From positions 1-37,572 of the forward strand of contig JAHJQQ010000005.1 in the NCBI GenBank assembly GCA_018819175.1: 37,572 nucleotides of DNA, given 5' to 3'. The notes beneath the pieces are model-generated. The model was given only the letters and a program-made list of their open reading frames with translations, had not been told where the DNA came from and did not search any database. Source of the DNA: Gammaproteobacteria bacterium (lineage in GTDB: Bacteria; Pseudomonadota; Gammaproteobacteria; Thiohalobacterales; Thiohalobacteraceae). This document shows, one piece after another, positions 15,607 through 24,677 of the stretch; within the stretch, counting starts at the first letter, position 1; each line of letters starts with the position of its first letter. A program made the translations under genes and the position numbers.

Positions 15607-17787
15607 CTACACCGTCTCCAGATTCGCATACGCCAGTACCAGCCACTTGGCGCCGGCGTGTTTGAAGTTCACCTGCACGCGTGCGTGCGAACCCTGGCCT
15701 TCATAATTGAGCACCACACCTTCGCCGAATTTCGCGTGATGTACGCGTTGACCGAGATTCAGTGCGTCAGGTGGATCCTCCAAAGGCCATGAAGCCACGC
15801 CGCGTGGCGCGGCGTTGTAGATCGGGCGTGACACCTGTACCTGCGGGCGAATTTCTTCGATCAGGTTCTTGGGTATTTCGCGTAGAAAACGCGAGGGCAG
15901 TGCGTAGGATTCCGAGCCGTGTAACCGGCGGCGTTCGGCGCAGCTGACCACCAGTTCGCGGCGCGCGCGGGTGATGCCGACATAACAGAGGCGACGTTCT
16001 TCCTCCAAACGTCCCGGTTCATCAATCGACATCTTATGCGGGAACAGGCCCTCTTCCAGTCCGACCAGAAACACCAGCGGAAATTCCAGGCCCTTGGCCG
16101 AATGCAGGGTCATCAGTTGCACGCAGTCTTCCCAGGCATCCGCCTGACCTTCACCGGCCTCCAGTGCGGCATGCGACAGAAATTCCGAAAGCGGATCCAT
16201 TTCAATCTCGCTGTCGGCGTCCTGCGGCTCCCATTGGCGAGCGGCGCTGACAAGCTCCTCTAAGTTTTCGATGCGTGCCTGACCACGCTCACCTTTTTCT
16301 TTTTTGAAGTGTTCAATCAGACCGCCGGCCTGTATCGCCTGTTCGACCTGTTCATGCAGCTCGAGTCCGTTCAGTCCGGCGGAGAGTTCGTTCATGAGTT
16401 TGAGAAACTCGGCGAGTGCGTTAATGGCCCGCGCAGGTAAGGCCTTCTCATCAACGACGCGCTGCGTGGCTTCACTCAGCGGAATGGCATACTGTTTCGC
16501 ATAGTCGCGCACCGTGGCGATGCTGCGCTCACCGATGCCGCGCGGCGGTTGATTCACAATGCGTTCGAACGAGGCGTCATCGTTGTGATTCGCCGCCAGT
16601 CGCAGATAGCCGAGCGCGTCTTTGATTTCGGCGCGCTCGAAGAAGCGCAAGCCGCCGTAGACGCGATAGGGAATGCCGCGCTGCAGAAATTGTTCTTCGA
16701 AAATGCGCGACTGGGCGTTGGAGCGGTACAGAATGGCGCAATCGGCGCGCATATTTCCCTGTTCCATGTGCTGCGCGATGCGGTCGACCACAAAGCGCGC
16801 CTCATCGTATTCGTTATAGGCCGTGTACAGCTGGATCTTTGTGCCGCCGGCATCCTCGGTCCACAGATTCTTGCCCATGCGGCCCTGATTATTGGCGATC
16901 AGCGCATTGGCGGCATCCAGAATGGTCGCGGTTGAGCGGTAGTTTTGTTCCAGGCGCAGTACCAATGCGCCAGGAAAGTCCTCGGTGAAGCTCTGAAGAT
17001 TTTCGATGCGCGCCCCGCGCCAGCCATAAATGGATTGATCGTCATCACCGACCGCGAAGATATTTCCATGCGCGCTCGCCAGCAGGCGCAGCCAGGCGTA
17101 CTGAATGCTGTTGGTGTCCTGAAACTCATCCACCAGCACATGCTGGAAACGATCCTGATAATGACGCAGCAGCGTCGGATTCTTCAGCCACAGCTCATGC
17201 GCACGCAGCAGAATTTCCGGGAAATCCACCATACCGGTGCGCTGGCAGACTTCTTCATAGGCCGCATAGACACTGATCTGCTGCTTTAGATAGGGATCGT
17301 TGTAGTGCTCAATATGTTGCGCACGCAGGCCCTCTTCCTTCTTGCCGTTGATGAACCACTGCATCTGTTTAGGCGGCCAGCGCGTTTCGTCCAGCTCCAT
17401 GGACCTGAGCACACGTTTGACCACGCGCAACTGGTCATCGGAATCCAGGATCTGGAAGGTCTGCGGCAGATTGGCCTCCTGCCAGTGCGCGCGCAGCAGC
17501 CGATGGGCGAGACCGTGGAAGGTGCCGACCCACATGCCGCCGGCCGGCATGCCCAGCAGCGACTCGGTGCGGTGGCGCATTTCGCTGGCGGCCTTGTTGG
17601 TGAAGGTCACCGCGAGCACGCCATAGGGTGAGGCCTGCTCGACCTGAATCAGCCAGGCGATGCGATGCACCAGCACGCGGGTCTTGCCACTGCCGGCGCC
17701 GGCCAGCACCAGCACAGGCCCGGCCGGCGCGGAAACGGCCTGGCGCTGGGCGTCATTGAGCGGATCGAGAATATGAGAAACGTCCAT
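15607..17787 (-). CDS. uvrD: DNA helicase II (UvrD), 726 aa
   Basis: This is an SF1A 3'-5' helicase of nucleotide excision and mismatch repair. All family motifs are present: Q-motif LNDAQRQAV, Walker A AGAGSGKTRVL, motif II VDEFQDTN, motif III GDDDQSIYGWRGA, motif IV EQNYRS, motif V TLHSAKGLEF and motif VI YVGITRAR. The C-terminus (LGQRVHHAKFGEGVVLNYEG) is the Tudor-like domain that binds RNA polymerase in UvrD/PcrA. Length and order fit UvrD rather than Rep. It converges on the outer-membrane protein gene and diverges from the 81-aa membrane protein gene. Confidence 0.95.
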   Translation of the reverse strand: MDVSHILDPLNDAQRQAVSAPAGPVLVLAGAGSGKTRVLVHRIAWLIQVEQASPYGVLAVTFTNKAASEMRHRTESLLGMPAGGMWVGTFHGLAHRLLRAHWQEANLPQTFQILDSDDQLRVVKRVLRSMELDETRWPPKQMQWFINGKKEEGLRAQHIEHYNDPYLKQQISVYAAYEEVCQRTGMVDFPEILLRAHELWLKNPTLLRHYQDRFQHVLVDEFQDTNSIQYAWLRLLASAHGNIFAVGDDDQSIYGWRGARIENLQSFTEDFPGALVLRLEQNYRSTATILDAANALIANNQGRMGKNLWTEDAGGTKIQLYTAYNEYDEARFVVDRIAQHMEQGNMRADCAILYRSNAQSRIFEEQFLQRGIPYRVYGGLRFFERAEIKDALGYLRLAANHNDDASFERIVNQPPRGIGERSIATVRDYAKQYAIPLSEATQRVVDEKALPARAINALAEFLKLMNELSAGLNGLELHEQVEQAIQAGGLIEHFKKEKGERGQARIENLEELVSAARQWEPQDADSEIEMDPLSEFLSHAALEAGEGQADAWEDCVQLMTLHSAKGLEFPLVFLVGLEEGLFPHKMSIDEPGRLEEERRLCYVGITRARRELVVSCAERRRLHGSESYALPSRFLREIPKNLIEEIRPQVQVSRPIYNAAPRGVASWPLEDPPDALNLGQRVHHAKFGEGVVLNYEGQGSHARVQVNFKHAGAKWLVLAYANLETV

Positions 17788-17950
17788 CCGCGGCAGTTTA
17801 CCAGATCAGCGCCCGCGCCGAGGCGGCCGGCCACCGTGCCGGAGTCATGGAAATCCGTCTCACGATGTAGCAAGCTGATGACGCGCGCCGGCACGTCCCC
17901 GGTGCGCCGCACCAGCGGGTCGGACGGTTTGAATACAGCAGGTGATAGTT

Positions 17951-18196
17951 ATGGGATTTATGGGAGATTTTATCGGCGTGCTCGCCTTCGCCGCGATCGC
18001 AGTGCTTGCCGCAGTCTGGTTCTTCGTGCCGTTCGCCATCTTCGGCACCAAGCAACGACTCGATGATCTGATCGATGCCGTGGAAGAAGGTAACAAGCAT
18101 CTCGCCGATATCAAGGCGATCTTGACGAAGGGTAGCGCTGATAAGACCGAGCCGCAGCAGGACCCGGATATTCCTTCGATACGGGCGAGTCGTTAG
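17951..18196 (+). CDS. Small single-span membrane protein, 81 aa
   Basis: I do not recognise a named family. A hydrophobic segment (about residues 5-32, IGVLAFAAIAVLAAVWFFVPF) is followed by a charged, probably helical cytoplasmic tail (KQRLDDLIDAVEEGNKHLADIKAIL) that could form a coiled coil. The ATG at 17951 is chosen because AGGTGA lies 7 bases upstream; a GTG at 17942 is in frame. The gene diverges from uvrD and is followed by a strong palindrome. Confidence 0.65.
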   Translation: MGFMGDFIGVLAFAAIAVLAAVWFFVPFAIFGTKQRLDDLIDAVEEGNKHLADIKAILTKGSADKTEPQQDPDIPSIRASR

Positions 18197-18214
18197 CGAT
18201 GGCATAAACATTTT

Positions 18215-18242
18215 CATCATTCCGGCGTGCGCCGGAATGATG
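18215..18242. repeat. Perfect 12-bp palindrome (REP-like)
   Basis: CATCATTCCGGC, loop GTGC and GCCGGAATGATG. It lies between the convergent 81-aa gene and TRAP permease. No T-tract follows. This sequence type is common between proteobacterial genes and may insulate or stabilise transcripts. Confidence 0.75.
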
Positions 18243-18280
18243 AATAAAAGTACCGATGGGCACTCTAGTATTTGTTTTTC

Positions 18281-19684
18281 CTACCCGCCGTACACAATCC
18301 CCGGTAGCCATGTAGCAAGCTGCGGCCACAGCGACAGCACGCCGAGCATCATCAATTGGATAGCGATGAACGGCACCACGCCGCGATAGATGTCCATGGT
18401 GGTGACTTCCGGCGGTGCAACACCGCGCAGATAGAACAGTGCAAAACCGAACGGTGGTGTCAGGAACGACGTCTGCAGATTGATGGCGATCATAATGCCG
18501 AGCCACACCGGGTCCAGGCCCATGGCGAGCAGTACCGGGCCGACAATCGGCACTACCACGAACGTGATCTCGATAAAGTCGAGCACGAAGCCAAGCAGGA
18601 ACATCACGATCATCACGGCGAACATGGCGCCGACCACGCCACCGGGCAGGTCGCTGAGCAGGTCGGCGACCAGTTCATCGCCACCGAAGCCGCGGAAGAC
18701 CAGTGAAAATATCGAAGCGCCGATCAGGATCAGAAACACCATGCTGGTGACCTGCGTGGTGTTGCGCACCACGTCGCGCAAAATGTTGAGGCGAAGCTGT
18801 CCCTGGCTGGCCGCGAGCAGCATCGAACCGACGGCGCCGACCGAGGCCGCCTCGGTTGGCGTCGACCAGCCCGCCATGATTGAACCGAGCACGGCGACAA
18901 TCAGTGCCAGCGGCGGGAACAGTGCCTTCAATACGCGAGCCGCCATGCCAGGGCCGCGTAAGGCAGTGAGTTCCGCGTCAGGGATAGCTGGCATGAGTCT
19001 CGGGCGCAGCGCGGCCAACAGGATGATGTAGACCAGATACGCGCCAACCAGCAGCAGCCCCGGGATCAACGCACCGATGAACAGATCGCCGACGGAAACG
19101 GTTTTGGGCGCATAGATGCCCATATCCAATTGCGCCTGCTGATAAGCGGATGACAGTACATCGCCCAGCAACACCAGAATGATGGACGGCGGAATGATCT
19201 GACCGAGCGTGCCGGAGGCGCAGATGGTACCGGCGACGACACGCTTGTCGTAGCCACGCTTGAGCATGGTCGGCAGCGACAACAGACCCATGGTGACCAC
19301 GGTAGCGCCGACAATGCCGGTACTGGCGGCGAGCAGCATGCCGACCAGCGTGACGGATAGGCCTAGCCCGCCGCGCAATGAACCGAACAGTGCGGACATG
19401 GTGTCGAGCAGATTGTCGGCGACCTTGGAACGTTCCAGCATAACGCCCATGAAGACGAACAGCGGCACGGCGATAAGCGTGTCGTTGGTCATGATGCCGA
19501 ACAGGCGATTGGGCAGTGCTTCCAGAAAGGCGCCATCAAATAGGTCGAGGCCTTCGCCGAGCCAGGCGAAACCCAATGCGACACCAGCCAGCGTAAAGGC
19601 CACCGGATAGCCGAGCAGCAGCACGATGCAGATGGTGGCGAACATCAGCAGCGGCATGAATTCAGCGAGCAGGGTGTGATCCAT
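18281..19684 (-). CDS. dctM: TRAP transporter large permease (DctM), 467 aa
   Basis: This is the main translocating subunit of a TRAP transporter, with about 12 membrane segments. Typical stretches are ILLGYPVAFTLAGVALGF, NDTLIAVPLFVFMGVMLERS, GLLSLPTMLKRGYDKR, CASGTLGQIIPPSI and FITPP-like LQTSFLTPPFGFALFYL. It follows the small permease gene with a 4-base gap, so the two are translated as an operon. No binding-protein gene adjoins; the DctP-type gene at 10354-11439 is the only candidate partner in the window. Confidence 0.92.
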   Translation of the reverse strand: MDHTLLAEFMPLLMFATICIVLLLGYPVAFTLAGVALGFAWLGEGLDLFDGAFLEALPNRLFGIMTNDTLIAVPLFVFMGVMLERSKVADNLLDTMSALFGSLRGGLGLSVTLVGMLLAASTGIVGATVVTMGLLSLPTMLKRGYDKRVVAGTICASGTLGQIIPPSIILVLLGDVLSSAYQQAQLDMGIYAPKTVSVGDLFIGALIPGLLLVGAYLVYIILLAALRPRLMPAIPDAELTALRGPGMAARVLKALFPPLALIVAVLGSIMAGWSTPTEAASVGAVGSMLLAASQGQLRLNILRDVVRNTTQVTSMVFLILIGASIFSLVFRGFGGDELVADLLSDLPGGVVGAMFAVMIVMFLLGFVLDFIEITFVVVPIVGPVLLAMGLDPVWLGIMIAINLQTSFLTPPFGFALFYLRGVAPPEVTTMDIYRGVVPFIAIQLMMLGVLSLWPQLATWLPGIVYGG

Positions 19685-19688
19685 GGGG

Positions 19689-20240
19689 TTATAGCTCGCG
19701 CGGCGCGGGTTCTTCCGCGCTGACAGTGCCGCCGGCGAGAATCAGTACAGCACGTGCCGCCTGCGCCAATCCCTGCAGGAGCATCAGCACGGCCATGACC
19801 GGTATCGCGGTCTTGAGCAGATACACGCCGGGCAGACCGGCCGTTTCGCGCGAACCTTCCCGGAGTTCCCAGGCTGCGCTGACATAATCCAAACTCGACA
19901 GCAGGATGAAGACACAGACAGGCGTCAGCAGAAACAGTGCGCCGAACAGATCGATCGAGGCTTGGCGGCGCGGGCTGTAATCACGGTAGAAGATATCCAC
20001 ACGCACATGGCCGTCGTGTTTCAGGGTGTAGGCCGCGCCGAGCAGAAACACCAGCGCATGCAGAAAGGTGACGGATTCCTGCGCGGCGATGGAGCCGATG
20101 CCGAAGCCGTAACGCAGAACGACAATGCCGAAGGTGATCAGCACCATGCACAGGGTCAGCCAGGCAATGACACGCCCGGTCCATTCGGACAGGCTGTTGA
20201 GAGTGCGTGCGAGACGTTCAAGGAGCGCCAGAGGCTTCAT
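19689..20240 (-). CDS. dctQ: TRAP transporter small permease (DctQ), 183 aa
   Basis: This is the small four-helix membrane subunit of the TRAP transporter. Hydrophobic segments lie near residues 20-45, 58-75, 95-118 and 145-170. The family signature is seen in QESVTFLHALVFLLGAAYTLKHDGHVRVD, given here by its ends QESVTF and HVRVDIFY. It starts the operon with dctM downstream. Confidence 0.88.
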   Translation of the reverse strand: MKPLALLERLARTLNSLSEWTGRVIAWLTLCMVLITFGIVVLRYGFGIGSIAAQESVTFLHALVFLLGAAYTLKHDGHVRVDIFYRDYSPRRQASIDLFGALFLLTPVCVFILLSSLDYVSAAWELREGSRETAGLPGVYLLKTAIPVMAVLMLLQGLAQAARAVLILAGGTVSAEEPAPREL

Positions 20241-20281
20241 GCCGCGGCATTATACAAGGGAATTTAGATAGATGTTCCGCA

Positions 20282-20317
20282 GCCGTGGGGACAGAGCTGA
20301 AGATCTGTCCCCACGGC
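20282..20317. repeat. Perfect 14-bp hairpin
   Basis: GCCGTGGGGACAGA (20282-20295) pairs with TCTGTCCCCACGGC (20304-20317) around an 8-base loop. It lies between the DUF2782 and TRAP operons, both read leftward. There is no U-tract, so it is a repeat or a weak terminator for the DUF2782 transcript. Confidence 0.7.
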
Positions 20318-20339
20318 GGCGGTATATCGGACGGGCTTT

Positions 20340-20726
20340 TTACCAGCGAAAAATCACCCAGCTCGGGACCAGGATGCGCGGGTCGAGTTCGTTGCGGCGG
20401 GTTTCCAGGCTGCCGTCACCGTCGGCATCGACCAGGAAGTAGGGATAACCTTTGCTGGGTGTCACCTTGATCATGTAGAGCTCGCCGTTGATGCGGTATT
20501 CCTCAACCGTGCGGTCTTCCTTGCGGATGATGGTCACCTCGGGTTCGAGGCCTTCCTGCGCCTCGCTCGGCATCGGCGGTGGCGGGGCATCGGTGCGTTC
20601 GCTGGGTGCGGTCTGCACGGGTAATTCCGAGGTGGTGTCTTCCTGCGCCTGAGCGGACGTGCCCAGTAACAGCCCGGCGGTGATCAGGGCCAGCAGGCCC
20701 GGTCTATGTAAACTGAATGTGGTCAT
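20340..20726 (-). CDS. DUF2782-family secreted protein, 128 aa
   Basis: This is a small exported protein of unknown function. A signal peptide (about residues 1-27, ending TSAQA) is followed by a Pro-rich linker (near 45-60). The conserved core is PEVTIIRKEDRTVEEYRING, then YMIKVTPSKGYPYFLVD, DGDGSLETRRNEL and a Trp-containing end, SWVIFRW. DUF2782 genes are usually found next to polA in gammaproteobacteria, as here. It follows the LOG-family gene with a 9-base gap. Confidence 0.82.
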   Translation of the reverse strand: MTTFSLHRPGLLALITAGLLLGTSAQAQEDTTSELPVQTAPSERTDAPPPPMPSEAQEGLEPEVTIIRKEDRTVEEYRINGELYMIKVTPSKGYPYFLVDADGDGSLETRRNELDPRILVPSWVIFRW

Positions 20727-20735
20727 GTACAGGCC

Positions 20736-21461
20736 CTAGAGTTGCAGGAGAATTTCCTGTTCCTGTGCCGAAGGCTCGAAGCCTCGGGTTTCATAATGCG
20801 TAAAGATAGCATCGACCACCTCCTGAGCGGTATCCACCACCGTGAAGAGATCGAGGTCATCGGCTGAAATCGTGCCCGCGGTCACCAGCGTGTTGCGGAA
20901 CCAGGCGATAAGGCCTTCCCAGAACGGCGAGCACACCAGCACGATGGGTATACGTCGGGTCTTGCCGGTCTGTACCAGGGTGAGGATCTCGGCCATTTCA
21001 TCCAGGGTGCCGAAGCCGCCCGGCAGCACAACATACGCCGACGCGTATTTCACGAACATCACCTTGCGCGAAAAGAAGTGGCGGAAGTTGAGCGAGATGT
21101 CCTGATACTCATTGTTGATCTGTTCGCGAGGCAGGGTGATATTGAGGCCGATACTGGGCGATTTACCGGCCTGGGCGCCCTTGTTGGCCGCCTCCATAAT
21201 GCCGGGACCGCCGCCGCTGACGACGGAAAAGCCGGCATCGGAAAGCAGCCGGGCGACTTCTTCGCCGAGTTGGTATTCCATTGCATCCGGGCGGGTGCGC
21301 GCCGAGCCGAAGATGCTGACTGAGGGCTTGATGCTGGATAGCCGCTCAAAGCCTTCGACGAATTCCGCCATGATCTGGAAAATCTTCCAGGATTCACGTG
21401 TCAGGTGATTATCATCGACCGGCTTCATGCCGGGATGTTGACTCCGGGTCTGGTCGTCCAT
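20736..21461 (-). CDS. LOG-family Rossmann-fold protein (TIGR00730), 241 aa
   Basis: This belongs to the LOG/'lysine decarboxylase-like' family, whose studied members cleave nucleoside 5'-monophosphates to base and ribose phosphate. The glycine-rich nucleotide site SGGGPGIMEAANKGA and the catalytic motif PGGFGTLDE are intact. The start is set at the ATG at 21461 (MDDQTRSQHPG); an in-frame TTG at 21515 would add 18 residues without homology. It is the first gene of a two-gene operon with DUF2782 and diverges from polA. Confidence 0.82.
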   Translation of the reverse strand: MDDQTRSQHPGMKPVDDNHLTRESWKIFQIMAEFVEGFERLSSIKPSVSIFGSARTRPDAMEYQLGEEVARLLSDAGFSVVSGGGPGIMEAANKGAQAGKSPSIGLNITLPREQINNEYQDISLNFRHFFSRKVMFVKYASAYVVLPGGFGTLDEMAEILTLVQTGKTRRIPIVLVCSPFWEGLIAWFRNTLVTAGTISADDLDLFTVVDTAQEVVDAIFTHYETRGFEPSAQEQEILLQL

Positions 21462-21603
21462 GCTGTTAGCTGCCTGAATGTCTGGCCTAGGGGCCTGATA
21501 CCGGGTACGAAGCAATTACCATACCCATAAATCTGGGTCGGTACGCATGATAGCATGGCACCCCCGGAACACAGACGACCCGACCGACAAAGGCACGCAT
21601 TGC

Positions 21604-24318
21604 ATGGCGACAACGACTTCGACACCACTGGTGCTGGTGGATGGATCTTCCTATCTGTACCGCGCCTTTCATGCCTTGCCGCCTTTGACCAATTCGCAGG
21701 GTATGCCGACGGGCGCGGTTTATGGCGTCGCCAACATGCTGCGCAAGCTGCTGAGTGATTACGCCCCCGAGCATATCGCCGTGGTGTTCGATGCCAAGGG
21801 CAAGACCTTCCGCGATGATATGTTCGCGCAGTACAAGGCCAATCGTCCGCCGATGCCCGACGATTTGAAGGTTCAGATCGAGCCGCTGCACGCACTGGTC
21901 GCCGCGCTGGGTTTTCCGATTCTGCAGGTGCCGGGTGTCGAGGCCGACGATGTGATCGGTACGCTGGCGCGGCAGGCCGCCGCGCGTGGTCAGTCGGTGG
22001 TGATTTCCACCGGCGATAAGGATATGGCGCAGCTGGTCGATGGTCACATCACCCTGATCAACACCATGTCCAATACCACCCTGGATATCCCCGGTGTGGT
22101 CACTAAATTCGGTGTGCCGCCGGAGCGCATTATCGACTATCTCGCCCTGGTCGGTGACACCAGCGACAACATCCCCGGCGTGCCCAAGGTCGGTCCCAAG
22201 ACCGCGGCCAAGTGGCTCAACGAGTACGGCACGCTGGACGATCTGATTGCGCGCGCCGATGAGATTGGCGGCAAGGTCGGTGAAAGTCTGCGCGACAATC
22301 TGCAACAGCTGGCGCTGTCGCGTGAATTGGCAACCATCCGCTGTGATGTCGAATTGGAGCAGAGTGGCGATGATCTGCGCATGCGCGCGCCGGACAGTTC
22401 CGCGTTACGCGAGTTGTATAAGAAACTCGAATTCAATACCTGGTTGCGCCAGCTCGAAGATACAGCGACGGCGGCGCCTGCAGAACCGGAGTCCGCCGCC
22501 AGCCGTGCGATCGAACAGGACTATGAAACGGTCTTCACCCAGGCGCAGCTCGATGCCTGGATAAAACGTCTGCAAGACGCAGAGCTGTTCGCCTTCGATA
22601 CCGAAACCACCAGTCTGGATTACATGCAGGCGCGCATTGTCGGTGTGTCCTTCGCCGTGCCGGGCGCGGCCGCCTATGTGCCTTTGGCGCATGATTATCC
22701 GGGCGCCCCGGAACAGCTGGATCGCGATGCGGTGCTGTCACAACTCAAGTCGTTGTTGGAAAGCGCCGAACATCGCAAGGTCGGGCAGAATCTCAAATAC
22801 GATATGAGCGTGCTCGCCAATCATGGCATCGCACTCGCCGGTATTGCCTTCGACACCATGCTGGAATCCTACGTGCTGGACAGCACCGCCAGTCGTCACG
22901 ACATGGATTCACTGGCGCAGAAATATCTCAATCACACCACCATCACCTTCGAAGACATCGCCGGCAAGGGCGTGAAGCAGCTGAGTTTCAATCAGGTGCC
23001 GATCGAACAGGCCGGCACCTATGCGGCGGAGGATGCCGATATAACGTTGCGTCTGCATGAAACGCTCTGGCCGCGGTTGCAACAGGAAGGATCGCTCGCC
23101 AAGGTATTCACGGAGATTGAATTGCCGCTGGTGCCGGTGCTGTCGCAGATTGAACGCACTGGCGTGCTGGTGGATGCGGCCATGCTCGGACAGCAAAGCC
23201 GCGAACTCGCGGCAAAGCTGCATGCGATTGAGCAGGAGGCCTACCAGGCCGCCGGCCAGCCGTTCAATCTCGGTTCGCCGAAACAGATCCAGGAGATTCT
23301 TTACACCAAGCAGGGGCTGCCGGTGCTGGCGAAGACACCCAAGGGCGCACCGTCGACCGCTGAACATGTGCTTGCGGAATTGGCGTTGGATTATCCCTTG
23401 CCGAAGTTGATTCTTGATCACCGGTCTTTGTCGAAACTCAAATCGACCTACACGGACCGGCTGCCGGAACGCATCGATCCGGATACCGGGCGTGTGCATA
23501 CTTCATATCATCAGGCCGTGGCGGCGACCGGACGGCTGTCATCGACCGATCCCAATCTGCAGAACATACCGGTACGCACCGAAGAGGGTCGACGGATTCG
23601 ACAGGCGTTTATTGCGCCGCCGAACTGCAAGATTGTGGCAGCGGATTATTCGCAGATTGAGCTGCGCATCATGGCGCATCTGTCGCAAGACGCGGGTTTG
23701 CTGAAGGCCTTCGCCGCCGGTCAGGATATCCATCGCGCGACGGCCGCCGAGGTATTTGGCGTCGCGGCGGAGGACGTCACCAGCGATCAGCGGCGTTCCG
23801 CCAAGGCGATCAACTTCGGTTTGATCTACGGCATGTCGGCGTTCGGGCTTGCCAAGCAGCTGGGTATCGAACGCGGCGCGGCGCAGGATTATGTCGATCT
23901 GTATTTCGCGCGTTATCCGGGCGTGAAAACCTATATGGACGAAACGCGCGCCCAGGCACATGAGCTGGGCTATGTGGAAACGGTGTTCGGGCGGCGTCTG
24001 TATCTGCCGGATATCAATGCGCGCAATGTGCAGCAGCGCAATGCCGCCGAGCGTACCGCCATCAATGCACCGATGCAGGGTACGGCGGCGGATATTATCA
24101 AACGCGCCATGATCCGTGCGGATGCCTGGTTGCGCGAGCATGATTCAACGGCGCGCATGATCATGCAGGTGCATGACGAATTGGTGTTCGAGGTCGCGGC
24201 AACCGAGGTGGAATATATCAGCACCGCCATGCGCCAGTGTATGCAAGGGGCGGCCAGTCTGCGTGTGCCCCTGGAGGTCGATATCGGTGTGGGCGTCAAC
24301 TGGGATGAAGCGCATTGA
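21604..24318 (+). CDS. polA: DNA polymerase I, 904 aa
   Basis: This is the three-domain repair and Okazaki-fragment polymerase. Residues about 1-290 are the 5' nuclease (LVDGSSYLYRAFHALPPL, VFDAKGKTFRDD, GDKDMAQLV, GDTSDNIPGVPKVGPKTA). Residues about 315-510 are a proofreading exonuclease with intact sites (FDTETT with D332/E334, NLKYD, YAAEDAD). Residues about 520-904 are the polymerase: motif A ADYSQIELR (D681), motif B RRSAKAINFGLIYG and motif C QVHDELVFEV (D858). The start is the ATG at 21604, where homology begins; an in-frame ATG at 21547 would add 19 residues. Confidence 0.97.
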   Translation: MATTTSTPLVLVDGSSYLYRAFHALPPLTNSQGMPTGAVYGVANMLRKLLSDYAPEHIAVVFDAKGKTFRDDMFAQYKANRPPMPDDLKVQIEPLHALVAALGFPILQVPGVEADDVIGTLARQAAARGQSVVISTGDKDMAQLVDGHITLINTMSNTTLDIPGVVTKFGVPPERIIDYLALVGDTSDNIPGVPKVGPKTAAKWLNEYGTLDDLIARADEIGGKVGESLRDNLQQLALSRELATIRCDVELEQSGDDLRMRAPDSSALRELYKKLEFNTWLRQLEDTATAAPAEPESAASRAIEQDYETVFTQAQLDAWIKRLQDAELFAFDTETTSLDYMQARIVGVSFAVPGAAAYVPLAHDYPGAPEQLDRDAVLSQLKSLLESAEHRKVGQNLKYDMSVLANHGIALAGIAFDTMLESYVLDSTASRHDMDSLAQKYLNHTTITFEDIAGKGVKQLSFNQVPIEQAGTYAAEDADITLRLHETLWPRLQQEGSLAKVFTEIELPLVPVLSQIERTGVLVDAAMLGQQSRELAAKLHAIEQEAYQAAGQPFNLGSPKQIQEILYTKQGLPVLAKTPKGAPSTAEHVLAELALDYPLPKLILDHRSLSKLKSTYTDRLPERIDPDTGRVHTSYHQAVAATGRLSSTDPNLQNIPVRTEEGRRIRQAFIAPPNCKIVAADYSQIELRIMAHLSQDAGLLKAFAAGQDIHRATAAEVFGVAAEDVTSDQRRSAKAINFGLIYGMSAFGLAKQLGIERGAAQDYVDLYFARYPGVKTYMDETRAQAHELGYVETVFGRRLYLPDINARNVQQRNAAERTAINAPMQGTAADIIKRAMIRADAWLREHDSTARMIMQVHDELVFEVAATEVEYISTAMRQCMQGAASLRVPLEVDIGVGVNWDEAH

Positions 24319-24486
24319 CAACAAGTTTCGGCAAGCTGCTGAATGGGCGTGAATAAGCAGATTCTTGGCAGTAAGACAGCCGTTTTTTTGGCTTAATGCA
24401 GTGAGTTTTTTAACAATCTTTTTACACACAACTCTCTCTTGCTGAGCTAGTATTTAAGGCGAGTGCTGGGAGGAGATCGAAGACGG

Positions 24487-24513
24487 GAACTATTCTTTGG
24501 ATCGATCATCCAA
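24487..24513 (+). promoter_or_regulatory. Possible sigma-E/AlgU-type promoter for sRNA
   Basis: GAACTA (24487-24492), a 16-base spacer and TCCAA (24509-24513) resemble the extracytoplasmic-function sigma-E/AlgU consensus (GAACTT, about 16, TCnAA). They are placed just upstream of the structured segment between polA and engB. A transcript would start near 24519-24521. Confidence 0.4.
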
Positions 24514-24518
24514 GATTT

Positions 24519-24655
24519 TGCACAGGCTGTTCCGGTAATGTTTTTTGGATCCCATTCTTCCTCCCTAGAGTGGGATCCTTTACCAGCCCGACCTCCCCAA
24601 GTCGGGTGACGTTTACCCCGGTAATTCCCCCCCCTTGAATACCGGGGTTTCTTTT
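24519..24655 (+). ncRNA. Candidate small RNA at the polA-engB locus (ErsA/Spot 42-like position)
   Basis: Three hairpins follow one another: GGATCCCA/TGGGATCC (24547-24554 with 24571-24578), CCCGAC/GTCGGG (24587-24592 with 24601-24606), and CCCCGGTA/TACCGGGG (24616-24623 with 24640-24647), the last followed by a T-rich tail typical of a terminator. All three loops are pyrimidine-rich (TTCTTCCTCCCTAG, CTCCCCAA, TTCCCCCCCCTT) and could pair with Shine-Dalgarno sequences. Spot 42 in E. coli and the sigma-22-dependent ErsA in Pseudomonas occupy the same polA-engB gap. The 5' end and function are inferred. Confidence 0.6.
24616..24655 (+). terminator. Rho-independent terminator in polA-engB spacer
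   Basis: CCCCGGTA and TACCGGGG, extended by TTC/GAA past a bulged A, form a strong stem followed by TTTCTTTTT. It ends either polA readthrough or the candidate small RNA. Confidence 0.75.
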
Positions 24656-24677
24656 TGCCTGCGATTTTTAGATGTGC

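Noticed and set aside
18215..18242. Palindrome as a rho-independent terminator
   Set aside because: There is no T-tract on either side; the sequence is better explained as a REP-like repeat.
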